Part shown: positions 1 through 7,682 of the stretch, one piece after another
How the letters are laid out: each line of letters starts with the position of its first letter
Position numbering within the stretch: the stretch's first letter is position 1
Position numbers and translations under genes: made by a program
The notes under the pieces: generated by a model
Told to the model about the DNA's origin: nothing
Databases searched by the model: none
Seen by the model: only the letters and a program-made list of their open reading frames with translations
Origin: Longimicrobium sp.
Lineage (GTDB): Bacteria; Gemmatimonadota; Gemmatimonadetes; Longimicrobiales; Longimicrobiaceae
Length of the DNA: 64,000 nucleotides
NCBI GenBank assembly: GCA_036377595.1
Contig: DASUYB010000124.1
Coordinates: 1-64,000, forward strand
Direction: 5' to 3'

Positions 1-34
1 GAGTGCGTTGGATCCGAGCTGGTCCAACGCACTC
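1..34. repeat. perfect inverted repeat at window edge
   Basis: The two arms are GAGTGCGTTGGA and TCCAACGCACTC, around a ten-base centre. Right after it come tandem GCACTTCC-type units up to about 58. The AGTGCG wording recurs in the hairpin at 23497-23594, so this looks like a member of a dispersed AGTGC-type palindrome family. No gene is visible in these bases. Confidence 0.6.
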
Positions 35-64
35 GCGCACTTCCGCACTTCCGCACTAACGAAG

Positions 65-97
65 AGGCGGGCCGCTCACCGAAGAGACGACCCGCCT
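65..97 (-). terminator. hairpin after HNH gene
   Basis: AGGCGGG and CCCGCCT arms lie immediately beyond the stop codon of the minus-strand HNH gene. The stem is short and no clear T run follows on the minus strand, so termination is inferred from position. Confidence 0.4.
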
Positions 98-98
98 G

Positions 99-719
99 TC
101 AGTTCACGAGGCTCACGTGCCGTTCGCCGTCGCCGTGGTGATGGTGGTGCCGGTGCTCGGCCTCGTGCTCGTGGCGGCGCAGCGCCTCGAGGATCTCCTC
201 GCCGTAGAACATGGCGATGTACTTGGCCTGCACGTCGGTGACGCGGCGCACCGCCCACACCAGCTCCACGTAGTTGGGCTCGTGCGGATGCTTCATCAGG
301 TGCATCCCGCACTCCTCCGGCAGATGGCTGGCCTTGCGGTTGTTGCAGGGCGAGCAGGCCGTGACCACGTTCTCCCAGGTGTTGTCCCCCCCGCGCGACA
401 TGGGGACCACGTGGTCGCGCGTGAGGAACTCGCGCCCGCGCAGTCCGCCGCGGTGCCGCCCGCAGTACTGGCAGCGGTAGCCGTCGCGCGCGAACAGGAA
501 GGTGTTCGTGACCTGGCGGCGGAACCGGCGCGGCACGTGGATGAACCGCTTCAGCCGGATCACCAGCGGCGCGGCGATCTGGTCGCGCGCCGAGCGGAAG
601 ATCCGGGCGTCATCGGCCTCCAGCACCTCCGCCTTCCGGTCGATCACGAGCCGCAGGGCCCGCTCCACGGGAAGGATGGTCAACGGCTCGAAGGATGCGT
701 TCAACGCCAGACACCCCAT
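99..719 (-). CDS. HNH endonuclease
   Basis: This is a 206-residue protein of the HNH nuclease family, which cuts DNA with one metal ion held in a beta-beta-alpha fold. The core is visible: a CxxC zinc pair at residues 83-86, RDHVVP with the catalytic His near 103, a second CxxC at 122-125, and NNRK directly after it. This is the free-standing 5-methylcytosine-restriction-like layout common in actinobacterial and gemmatimonad genomes; the biological target is unknown. The C-terminus (about 181-203) is strongly His-rich, with five consecutive His, and may bind metal. The ATG at 719 gives the usual MGCLALNASFEPL start. There are no partners nearby, and a hairpin lies just downstream. Confidence 0.9.
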   Translation of the reverse strand: MGCLALNASFEPLTILPVERALRLVIDRKAEVLEADDARIFRSARDQIAAPLVIRLKRFIHVPRRFRRQVTNTFLFARDGYRCQYCGRHRGGLRGREFLTRDHVVPMSRGGDNTWENVVTACSPCNNRKASHLPEECGMHLMKHPHEPNYVELVWAVRRVTDVQAKYIAMFYGEEILEALRRHEHEAEHRHHHHHGDGERHVSLVN

Positions 720-1170
720 ACGGATGCACCTCGTGGTCTCGGGTGGGTCGCCTGCCTCTTACGTCACCGGTGTCAGTGGGTCCACGGGATTCAAGCTTCG
801 TGCGCGCGCACCCGTTCGCGTCCGCTTCCGTGCCACGATCGTGTCACGGCGCGGCCCCCGGCGGGCCGGGGACGGTGGGCTGGCGTGGGGGTGGGAGGCG
901 CCGAAACCTGCGTATACGCATGAATTCTAGCCAGATCTGCCGCAAACGGTCAAGCTCCCGCACTACATCTTGTGTCAAGAGTCTCGCGCCCCACTTACCC
1001 GGATGCGTCCGTTCGTCCATCTTTCTCCCGCTCGCACGTTCTACGCACTCGGCCCGGGCCGTTGCAAGGGCGCCAAAATAGTTGGTCCCGGAGTTGCTGC
1101 ATCAACCGCTGTGAGCGGGAGATCTCCCGCGTTTGCGACGATCCGCAGAAACCCTCCCCATCATCCTGCA
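720..1170. other. divergent intergenic region
   Basis: This 450-base spacer separates the divergent HNH gene and the secreted protein at 1171. It must hold promoters for both, but I could not pick a convincing -35/-10 pair. No conserved reading frame, tRNA-like fold or long repeat was recognised. Confidence 0.4.
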
Positions 1171-1968
1171 ATGCGATATTCCGCAATCACTTTCGCCGCA
1201 TCGATGCTCGTTGCGCTGGCGCTTCCCGCCGCCGCGCAGCAGGAAACATCCGGAGGACAGCCTGTCCCCCAGCAGGGACGGGTGACGCTCACCGGCGTGG
1301 TGGTGGACGCCACCAACGGGCAGCCGCTGCGCGCCGCGCGGCTGCGCATCCCGGCCGCGCACGTGGACGTGTTCACCAACGAGGAGGGGCGCTTCTACGT
1401 CGAGGGCGTGCCGGCGGGCGAGTACGGCGTTTCCGTGTCGCTGCTGGGATACCGCCAGCTGGCGCAGATCTGGACGGTGGCCGACGACGAGGCGGAGCCG
1501 CAGGTGTCCCTTCAGCCCAACCCCATCCTGCTGCGCGCGATCAACGTGACCACCGGCCGGCTGGAGCGGCGGGTGCGGGCGAGCGGCGCGAACGCGATGG
1601 CGTTCAGCCGCGACTTCCTGGTGGCGTCGAACGACCGCGACGCCGCCATCTTCGTCCGCAACATGGCGCACGTGCAGCCGGTGCCCTGCGCCACCTTCGC
1701 CACGGCGGGCGCGGACCTGAACTGCCTGCGGGTGCGCGGCGTGGCCACCGTGCCGTGCGTGCTGATCAACGACACGCCGTCGAGCTGGGGCGAGCTGGCG
1801 ATGTACCGCCCGCGCGAGTTGTACCGCGTGGAGGTGTACAAGGGCGGGCAGGCGATCCTGGCGTACACCACGACGTTCGCCGAGGACATCGCCCTGCGCG
1901 GCTACAACCCGCCGCCCATCGAGTCGCAGGTGCAGATGTACTGCCGCCGCTCGGCCACGCTGAACTGA
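1171..1968 (+). CDS. secreted carboxypeptidase-regulatory-like (CarboxypepD_reg) protein
   Basis: This 265-residue exported protein has a signal peptide ending LPAAAQ. Next comes a carboxypeptidase regulatory-like beta-sandwich (about 35-105: GVVVDATNGQPLRAARL, GRFYVEGVPAGEY, LLGYR), then a Cys-containing domain with PRELYRVEVYKGG near the end. The first domain is the type found at the N-terminus of TonB-dependent receptors and secreted enzymes; the second is unrecognised. I chose the ATG at 1171 because an upstream in-frame extension to 970 has no signal peptide. It is paralogous to the next gene, sharing the domain order and a PRELYRxExY segment. Its role is unknown, probably on the cell surface. 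Confidence 0.8.
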   Translation: MRYSAITFAASMLVALALPAAAQQETSGGQPVPQQGRVTLTGVVVDATNGQPLRAARLRIPAAHVDVFTNEEGRFYVEGVPAGEYGVSVSLLGYRQLAQIWTVADDEAEPQVSLQPNPILLRAINVTTGRLERRVRASGANAMAFSRDFLVASNDRDAAIFVRNMAHVQPVPCATFATAGADLNCLRVRGVATVPCVLINDTPSSWGELAMYRPRELYRVEVYKGGQAILAYTTTFAEDIALRGYNPPPIESQVQMYCRRSATLN

Positions 1969-2073
1969 TCCCCCGGCCAGACGAATCCGGGGCCGCGCCA
2001 TCTCCCGCGGCCCCGGTGATCCGCCGGTCTCCCCATCCCGCATCCATCTCCCCTCCAGCCCGCCTCCCCTCGA

Positions 2074-2874
2074 ATGACGCGCCCGCTCCTCTCCGCCGCC
2101 GCGCTGGCTTTGCTCGCCGCATCCCCCGCGCTGGCGCAGCGCGACTCGGCCGCGTCGGCCCTCGAAGGCGGCGTGGTGGTCCTGTCCGGCCGCGTGGTGG
2201 ACGCGGGCACGGGCCGGCCGCTGCGCGCCGCGCGCGTCGGCGTAACGACGGCGGGGGCCGTGGCGTTCACCGACTCGCTCGGCGGCTTCTCCATTCCCGT
2301 GCCCGCGGGCGCGCACAGCGCGTTCGTGGGGCGGCCCGGCTACATGGCCATGGAAGGGAAGCTGACGGTGGCCGCGGGAGACGCGCCGCGCACCATCCGC
2401 CTGCCGGTCGATTCGGCGATGATGGCGGCGCTGCACCAGCAGGACGTGCGCCTTGCGCGCCGTGCCCGCGCCTCGGGCACCACGCCGCAGCTCTGGGAGC
2501 GCGACGCGCTGGTGGCCAGCGACTCGCCGAACGTCGCGCAGTTCCTGCTGGCCAGCGCGCGCATGGGGTGGACGCTCTGCGGCGGCGCCGTGCGCCGATC
2601 GCGCACGAGGGAGTACGTCGAAACGCCGATGCCCCCCAACGTGCCCGCGTGCGTGCGCACAGCGCGCCCCGGCGGCCTCTGCGTGATCGTGGACGAGCAG
2701 CGGTCGAGCATGTACCAGCTCACCACGCTCGACCCGAGGGAGCTCTATCGGCTGGAGGCGTATCGCCGCGCCGGCATCATAGTCGGCTACTCCACGCGCT
2801 TCGTGGAGTGGCTGGCGCGCCGGGGACGGATGCTGCCGCCGCTGGAGGGCCTGGTGCGCAACCTGTGCGGATGA
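2074..2874 (+). CDS. secreted carboxypeptidase-regulatory-like protein, paralogue
   Basis: This 266-residue protein has a signal peptide ending SPALAQ and a carboxypeptidase regulatory-like sandwich (about 32-105: GRVVDAGTGRPLRAARV, PGYM). Its C-terminal domain carries CGG, CVRT, CVIVD and a terminal Cys, which may form disulfides. DPRELYRLEAYRRAG matches the PRELYRVEVY segment of the preceding gene, so the pair arose by duplication and then diverged strongly. The gap between the genes is 105 bases, and they could be co-transcribed. A period-9 hairpin with a T run follows the stop. Function is unknown. Confidence 0.8.
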   Translation: MTRPLLSAAALALLAASPALAQRDSAASALEGGVVVLSGRVVDAGTGRPLRAARVGVTTAGAVAFTDSLGGFSIPVPAGAHSAFVGRPGYMAMEGKLTVAAGDAPRTIRLPVDSAMMAALHQQDVRLARRARASGTTPQLWERDALVASDSPNVAQFLLASARMGWTLCGGAVRRSRTREYVETPMPPNVPACVRTARPGGLCVIVDEQRSSMYQLTTLDPRELYRLEAYRRAGIIVGYSTRFVEWLARRGRMLPPLEGLVRNLCG

Positions 2875-2907
2875 TCCTCACGCTCATCCCCAATCCCGGA
2901 AACACCA

Positions 2908-2982
2908 GGTCTCACGCAGAGCAGCAGGGGTAGCAGGGGAAAGTTCTCCGCTGCCTCTGCTGCTCGCGTAAGACAAATCTTT
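2908..2982 (+). terminator. period-9 hairpin (copy 1) with T run
   Basis: The left arm GGTCTCACGCAGAGCAGCAG pairs with a right arm reading CTGCTGCTCGCGTAAGAC with a few mismatches. ATCTTTTTCC follows directly on the plus strand. It begins 33 bases after the stop of the preceding gene. Hairpin plus T run fits an intrinsic terminator. It is one of at least eight related hairpins in the window. Confidence 0.65.
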
Positions 2983-3026
2983 TTCCGGATTCGGAGTGAT
3001 ACCGGTTGCTGCAATTGATTGTGCAT

Positions 3027-3228
3027 TCAGATCGGATGTCGTTCCGAGCGGCGCCGCTGCTCCGAACCTTCAATCGCGCCGATACCGGGCGGCGCCCGAA
3101 TCTGTGGCATGCGTCCGAGCGACAGGCGGCCTGTGGCTCGGGAGCCGGCCACAGATTCCTCAGGCGCCACGGCTTTGCGTGGAGGACAGGCCGGCGCAGC
3201 GCCTTCGGAATGACATTGCACAGTTGAT
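3027..3228. repeat. ~200-bp imperfect inverted-repeat element
   Basis: The left end reads TGTCGTTCCGAGCGGCGCCG and the right end reads CGGCGCAGCGCCTTCGGAATGACA, which are near-complements. Internal palindromes include GTGGC/GCCAC and CCACGGCTTTGCGTGG. No conserved reading frame lies inside. It resembles the GTCATCCTGAGG-type elements at 13538-13725 and 20821-20888 in ending with a TGACA/TGTCG-like motif next to a GAAGG/CCTTCGG motif. It is probably a non-autonomous repeat. Confidence 0.5.
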
Positions 3229-3415
3229 CCTGAGACTCGGTATGAGACTTTCTGTTCTCCGATTCTGGATCGGGCTGCGGGTCCGCCCCGCGCATCCCAT
3301 CTCATCTACCGAAATCCGATTCAATCCCTCCGGCGTAGACACGGTGTCGCGGGCGCGGCACCCGCGGCGCGAAGACCCTCCCGTGCCGCCATCCGAACCG
3401 ATCCGGAGGACACCG

Positions 3416-3889
3416 ATGATCCGCAAGCTGATCGCCGCCGCGGTGGTGGCGGCCCTGGCCCCGTCGTTCGCGCACGCGCAGCAGACCGCCGGCGCCGCGG
3501 CCAACCCGCAGATGCAGCAGTCGCCGGGCGTGCTGATCGTATCCCTGCAGAAGTGCCACTTCGTGGGGATGGAGGAGCTGGACCAGTGGTGGCGCACCAA
3601 CGCCGCGCCGATCCTGAACCAGTTCGTGCGCGAGAACAAGCTGCAGGCGTGGGGGATCTTCGAGCACGCGTGGGGCGACGAGTGGAACTGGGGGATCTAC
3701 TACGTGGCGCCCGACTTCCCGACCTTCCACGCCACGTTCGACCGGTTCTTCACCACGCTGCGCCAGCGCCAGCCGCAGTTCATGCAGACCTTCGAGCAGC
3801 ACTGCACCGAGCACAAGGACAACCTGTACGAGCTAGCGATGACGGAGACGACCACCGGCGGGGGGATGGCGGCGCCGGCCCGGCCGTAG
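3416..3889 (+). CDS. small secreted protein of unknown function
   Basis: This 157-residue exported protein has a signal peptide (MIRKLIAAAVVAALAPSFAHAQ) and a mature domain rich in aromatic residues. That domain includes LQKCHFVGMEELDQWW, WGIFEHAWGDEWNWGIYY and a second Cys in EQHC; the two Cys could form a disulfide. The pattern resembles a single alpha/beta-barrel (dimeric ferredoxin-like) monooxygenase or stress-domain fold, but I do not recognise the family. The start is set by GGAG at 3404-3407 upstream of the ATG. A tract of CTGAGTG repeats follows the stop. Confidence 0.7.
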   Translation: MIRKLIAAAVVAALAPSFAHAQQTAGAAANPQMQQSPGVLIVSLQKCHFVGMEELDQWWRTNAAPILNQFVRENKLQAWGIFEHAWGDEWNWGIYYVAPDFPTFHATFDRFFTTLRQRQPQFMQTFEQHCTEHKDNLYELAMTETTTGGGMAAPARP

Positions 3890-3895
3890 ATCGCG

Positions 3896-3943
3896 AAGTG
3901 CTGAGTGCTGAGTGCTGAGTGCTGAGTGCTGAGTGCTGAGTGC
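3896..3943 (+). repeat. tandem CTGAGTG tract
   Basis: About six 7-nt units (GTGCTGA in other phase) lie head to tail just after the stop at 3889. Shorter versions occur at 8718-8741 and 11021-11047 next to other genes. It is a simple-sequence tract and may vary in unit number between strains. Confidence 0.8.
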
Positions 3944-3993
3944 GGGGCTCGTCGAAAGCGACGGGCCCCGCACGCGCGATGCAGCACCCGCGC

Positions 3994-4046
3994 TGAGTTC
4001 TCCCCTCCCCTGCGCAGCGGGGGAGGGGCCGGGGGAGGGGGCCATC
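3994..4046. repeat. GC-rich palindromic repeat (shared with 33738-33797)
   Basis: GCTGAGTTCTCCCC is followed by CCCCTGCGCAGCGGGGGAGGGG and a run of G-rich bases. Almost the same wording recurs at 33738-33797. The core CCCCTGCGNAGCGGGG is a hairpin. A second palindrome, CTCTCCCGGTACGGGAGAG, follows at 4098-4116. Both lie between convergent genes (3416 + and priA -), so a terminator-like role is possible. Confidence 0.55.
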
Positions 4047-4184
4047 CCGCGGCCACACAAACTCACGCCGTCCGAATGGATGTTCTCACCCCTACCTCTC
4101 CCGGTACGGGAGAGGTGGCGAGCCCCAGCGAGCCGGAGAGGGCGCGATGCGGCGTCGCGACGATCCAGGCGGCGCGCCCGGCTG

Positions 4185-6668
4185 CTACAGCAGCTGCACC
4201 GGATCCCGGTCGAGGATGACGCGGATGTCGGCGGACCGGGGGCTCTTCGGCCGCCAGCGCTCCCAGAAGTAGCGCGACACCTTCCCCAGCGTGTCCGCGT
4301 GGGTCGAGCGGAGGAGGAAGTGCCACCGCCACCGCCCGCGGATGCGGTCGATCGGGCACGGCGCCGGGCCCGTCAGCGTCACGTCGCGCACGCGGCGCTG
4401 CTCCAGCAGGCCGAGCACCCAGTCGCCCGCGGCCGTCGCCGCCTCCTGCGTGGGCGTCTCCTCCAGCCCGCTGATCACCACGTTGACCAGGCGCGTGAAG
4501 GGCGGGTAGCGCGGCTCGCGGCGCGTCTCCATCTCCTTCTCCGCGAAGCGCTCGAAGTCGTGCTCGGTGGCCGCCTCCACCGCGTAGTGGTTGGGGAGCG
4601 CGGTCTGGATGATCACTTCGCCACCCTTGGGGCCACGGCCCGCGCGCCCGGCGACCTGCGTCATCAGCTGGAAGGTGCGCTCGGTGGCACGAAAGTCAGG
4701 GAGATTGATCCCGACGTCGGCGTTGATCACCCCCACCAGCGTCACGTTGGGGAAATCGAGCCCCTTCGCGATCATCTGCGTGCCCATCAGGATGTCGACC
4801 TCGCGGCGCTCCACGCGGCCCAGGATCTCGTGGTGGCTCCACTTTCCGCTCGTCGTATCCACGTCCATCCGCGCGATCCGCGCGCTGGGGAAGGTCTCCG
4901 CCACCGTCCTTTCCACCTGCTCGGTGCCCACGCCGCGGAAGCTCAGGTCCTTCGAGCCGCACGCGGGGCAGTGGCTGGGCGCCTGCTCCTCGTGCAGGCA
5001 GTAGTGGCAGGTCAGCCGCGCGCGGCGGCGGTGGAAGGTGAGCGAGACGTTGCAGTTGGGGCACTGCCACACCATCCCGCACTCGCGGCACTGCACGAAG
5101 TTGGCGTAGCCGCGCCGGTTCAGCAGCAGGATGGTCTGCTCGCCGCGCCCGAAGCGCTGGCCGACCGCATCCACCAGCAGGTCGGAGAGGATCACGGGCC
5201 CGCGCTCCTGCACGGGTCCGCTCGTCTCGCGCTGGCGCTTGCGCTCGGCGCGCAGGTCGACGATGCGGATGGGCGGCATCGGCTGGCCGCCTACCCGCTC
5301 GGGGAGTTCCAGCAGCGTGTACTTCCCCGCCTGCGCGTTCGCCCAGCTCTCCAGCGAGGGGGTGGCGGAGCCCAGGACGCAGACGGCGCCCTCGATGAGC
5401 GCGCGGACGACCGCCACCTCGCGCGCGTGGTAGCGCGGCGCCTCGCCCTGCTTGTACGAGCTCTCGTGCTCCTCGTCCACCACGATGGCGCCCAGGTCGG
5501 GGAGCGGGGCGAAGATGGCCGAGCGCGCACCGACCACGATCCGCTTCTCCCCCGACCGCAGACTGCGCCATTCGTCGTAGCGCTCGCCGTCGGACAGCGC
5601 GGAGTGGAGCACGGCCACGCGGTCGCCGAAGACGGCCTTGAAGCGCCCCACCGTCTGCGGCGTCAGCGCGATCTCGGGGACGAGCACGATGGCCGTCTTC
5701 CCCTGCCGCTCCACGATCTCCCGCAGCAGCTCGATGTAGACCAGCGTCTTCCCCGAGCCGGTGACGCCGCGCAGCAGGAAGGTCCCCGGCCGGCGCGTCC
5801 GCGTGGCCGCGACCAGCGTGCGGATGACGTTGGCCTGCGCGGGCGTGGGGCGGTGCGGCGGCGCGGCGGAGGCCTCCACGCCGGCGTAGGGGTCGCGCGC
5901 CACCTCCTCCTCGGCGATGTCGGCCACCTCCTTCTTCACCAGCGCGTTCAGGATCTCACGCGAGAAGCCGAGCTCGTTCACCAGGTGGGGGACGTCGGCC
6001 GCGCCGCCCATGGCCTCCACCGTCTCGAACGCCTCGCGCTGGCGCGGCGTGCGCGCGAAGATGCGGTCACGCTCGAGCAGGCTGGGCAGCTCGCGCACGC
6101 GCAGCACGCGGACGGTGCGCACCGGCGGCTCCACGCGCGGGCCCTCCGTCATCACCCGCACCAGCCCGATCTCCTCCAGCCGGCGAATGGTCGGCCACCA
6201 CACGCGGTCGCCCAGTTCGCGGCGGAGGCGCTGCATCGGCTGCGGGCCCTCTCTCCCGCGCAGCCACTCGACCAGCTTCAGCTCCTGCTGGGTCACGTCG
6301 CGCCCGGGTGCTCCGTCCCGCGTCAGCTCCAGGTAGTCGGTCGACGAGTCCGTCAGCCCGGCGGGGAGCGCGGTGCGGATCACCTGCCCCAGCGGCGCCA
6401 GGTAGTAGTCGGCGATCCAGCGGCAGAGGCGCAGCACCGAGGGCGTGGCGCTGGGCGACGCGTCGAGCACGCCCAGCAGCGGCTTCACCTTCTCGGGGTC
6501 GGAGACGGAGGCGTCGTCGGCGATCCGGTCAATCCACCCGATGCGCTCGCGGTTGGCGAACGGCACCAGCACGCGCGCCCCAGGCCGCGCCTGCGCGCGC
6601 AGGGCGTCGGGCACGCGGTAGGTGAACGGCCGCGGCAGCGGCAGCGGGAGCGCGACGTCTACGTACAA
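4185..6668 (-). CDS. priA: primosomal protein N' (replication restart helicase PriA)
   Basis: PriA is the 3'-to-5' superfamily-2 helicase that reloads the replisome at collapsed forks. The 827-residue protein has the expected order: N-terminal DNA-binding domain, Walker A GVTGSGKT at 301-308, DEEH at 398-401, and the eight-Cys zinc region between 527 and 570 (CxxC-x5-CxxC, then CxxC and CxxC). The helicase C part carries MGTQMIAKGLDFP and AGRAGR. Length is slightly above the common ~730-800. The only in-frame start that keeps the conserved YVDVALPLPLPRPFTYRVP beginning is a TTG at 6668, with no clear ribosome site. It is transcribed away from the short-peptide cluster and ends next to a GC-rich palindrome. 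Confidence 0.95.
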   Translation of the reverse strand: MYVDVALPLPLPRPFTYRVPDALRAQARPGARVLVPFANRERIGWIDRIADDASVSDPEKVKPLLGVLDASPSATPSVLRLCRWIADYYLAPLGQVIRTALPAGLTDSSTDYLELTRDGAPGRDVTQQELKLVEWLRGREGPQPMQRLRRELGDRVWWPTIRRLEEIGLVRVMTEGPRVEPPVRTVRVLRVRELPSLLERDRIFARTPRQREAFETVEAMGGAADVPHLVNELGFSREILNALVKKEVADIAEEEVARDPYAGVEASAAPPHRPTPAQANVIRTLVAATRTRRPGTFLLRGVTGSGKTLVYIELLREIVERQGKTAIVLVPEIALTPQTVGRFKAVFGDRVAVLHSALSDGERYDEWRSLRSGEKRIVVGARSAIFAPLPDLGAIVVDEEHESSYKQGEAPRYHAREVAVVRALIEGAVCVLGSATPSLESWANAQAGKYTLLELPERVGGQPMPPIRIVDLRAERKRQRETSGPVQERGPVILSDLLVDAVGQRFGRGEQTILLLNRRGYANFVQCRECGMVWQCPNCNVSLTFHRRRARLTCHYCLHEEQAPSHCPACGSKDLSFRGVGTEQVERTVAETFPSARIARMDVDTTSGKWSHHEILGRVERREVDILMGTQMIAKGLDFPNVTLVGVINADVGINLPDFRATERTFQLMTQVAGRAGRGPKGGEVIIQTALPNHYAVEAATEHDFERFAEKEMETRREPRYPPFTRLVNVVISGLEETPTQEAATAAGDWVLGLLEQRRVRDVTLTGPAPCPIDRIRGRWRWHFLLRSTHADTLGKVSRYFWERWRPKSPRSADIRVILDRDPVQLL

Positions 6669-6784
6669 CTGTCGGGAGACAGGGGACAGGGGAAAGGGAA
6701 CAGCGGGCGGAAAGGTAACAGCGCGGGCAAGACGGCGCGGCGGAGACTGGAACAGGCGAGGCGGGGGCGATGGCGTCGCGGGAG

Positions 6785-6812
6785 TTGCGGCTCACTCTTT
6801 GCGACGTAATAT
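6785..6812 (+). promoter_or_regulatory. sigma70-like promoter for short-peptide cluster
   Basis: TTGCGG at 6785-6790 and TAATAT at 6807-6812 are separated by 16 bases, a good match to a housekeeping promoter in an otherwise GC-rich region. It lies 60 bases before the ATG at 6872. Confidence 0.5.
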
Positions 6813-6871
6813 TCTGTATCCCCGCCCATACATCCGGCGGGGAGGCACCCCCTCATTTCTGGAGGAATACG

Positions 6872-7051
6872 ATGGAACGCAAGCTGTCGCTCGATCCGGA
6901 CGCCCTCGCGGTCGATTCGTTCCCCACGGAGCGGACGGCCGCATCCCTGAACGCCACCGCGAACCGCCACGCGCTCGGGCTGACGCTCACCACGTGTGAC
7001 CCGAACGGCGCGTGCCACACCCGCAACACCTGCACGACGAACCTCTGCTGA
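6872..7051 (+). CDS. short leader-type peptide A (putative RiPP precursor)
   Basis: This 59-residue peptide begins MERKLSLDPDALAVDSF, the leader shared by five short genes in this window (consensus KLxLxxxxLxVxSF). It ends in a Thr/Cys-rich stretch, CTTNLC. The usual RGTV motif after the leader is absent here; SLNA takes its place. A conserved leader with a variable Cys/Thr-rich tail is typical of ribosomally made, modified peptides, and pinensin-type leaders look similar, but no modifying enzyme is encoded nearby. GGAGG lies eight bases before the ATG. It is the first of three tandem genes under the promoter at 6785. Confidence 0.7.
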   Translation: MERKLSLDPDALAVDSFPTERTAASLNATANRHALGLTLTTCDPNGACHTRNTCTTNLC

Positions 7052-7102
7052 AGCCGGGGCGGAGATCGTCATCACCCCCAACACGCCGTCGTGGAGGGTA
7101 AG

Positions 7103-7300
7103 ATGAAACACAAGCTCACGCTGGATGTCGACACGCTCGCCGTCGCCTCGTTCGAGGCAGGCGGCGGCGCCGAAGCGCGCGGGACGGTGAACGCGCGGGA
7201 GGAGAAGGAGCGCCCCTGCCCGTGGTCGGAACCCTTCTCGTGCCCGGCCACGGTGCACACCTGCGCCTCGTTCGACGTTTCCTGCCGAGTGGCAGGCTGA
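7103..7300 (+). CDS. short leader-type peptide B (putative RiPP precursor)
   Basis: This 65-residue peptide has the leader MKHKLTLDVDTLAVASF, then ARGTVNA near residues 28-34 and a tail with four Cys (PCPW, FSCP, HTCAS, VSCRV). The leader and RGTV are shared with genes at 7407, 46629 and 47069. The start is the ATG at 7103, preceded by GGAGGG; an in-frame GTG at 7091 overlaps that ribosome site and is rejected. It lies 51 bases after peptide A, so co-transcription is likely. Product and modification are unknown. Confidence 0.7.
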   Translation: MKHKLTLDVDTLAVASFEAGGGAEARGTVNAREEKERPCPWSEPFSCPATVHTCASFDVSCRVAG

Positions 7301-7317
7301 GGCGCGCACAAGAACAG

Positions 7318-7346
7318 GGCGGCCGCCGAGACGCGGGGCCGCCCCT
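7318..7346 (+). terminator. hairpin between peptides B and C
   Basis: GGGCGGCC and GGCCGCCC arms surround a loop of about 12 bases, 17 bases after the stop of peptide B. No T run follows, so it may be an attenuating or processing hairpin rather than a full terminator. Confidence 0.35.
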
Positions 7347-7406
7347 TGCGCGGCCGTGCCCGATCGTCGGGCCGGCACGCGGCCACCCCGAACCAGGGAG
7401 GAATCC

Positions 7407-7604
7407 ATGCCTCGCAAGCTCACGCTGAACCCGGAAACGCTGTCGATCGAGTCATTCGAGCCCGGAGATGCCGCGGACGCGCAGGGGACCGTCGAGGCGT
7501 ACGACGCGAAGATCCCGTGCGTGATCTCGGGAAGCATCAGGTTCTCGTGTCCCAACACGTGGGACTGCTCCGGCAATCCCTGCGTGACGGGTGCTGGCTG
7601 CTGA
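7407..7604 (+). CDS. short leader-type peptide C (putative RiPP precursor)
   Basis: This 65-residue peptide has the leader MPRKLTLNPETLSIESF and AQGTVEA at about residues 27-33. The tail is Cys-rich (IPCVIS, FSCPNTWDCSGNPC, GAGC). CPNTxDCS resembles CPNTCDNS in the two peptides at 46629 and 47069, so the clusters are related across 39 kb. GGGAGGAA precedes the ATG at good spacing. An in-frame extension to 7356 lacks the leader pattern. A strong hairpin follows the stop. Confidence 0.7.
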   Translation: MPRKLTLNPETLSIESFEPGDAADAQGTVEAYDAKIPCVISGSIRFSCPNTWDCSGNPCVTGAGC

Positions 7605-7625
7605 GCCTCGCCATCGGGAGACGAA

Positions 7626-7657
7626 ACGAGGCGGCCGCTCGCTCGCGGCCGCCTCGT
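7626..7657. terminator. strong hairpin between convergent genes
   Basis: ACGAGGCGGCCGC and GCGGCCGCCTCGT form a perfect 13-bp stem with a six-base loop between the stops of peptide C (+) and the epimerase gene (-). It is well placed to end transcription from both sides. Confidence 0.7.
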
Positions 7658-7682
7658 CTGCGTCTGGCCGGCGCGGGCGCCG

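Noticed and set aside
3896-3943. CRISPR-like tandem repeats
   Set aside because: Units are 7 nt with no spacers; a simple-sequence tract.
3933-6809. 958-codon plus-strand open frame
   Set aside because: Antisense of priA; no recognisable domain.
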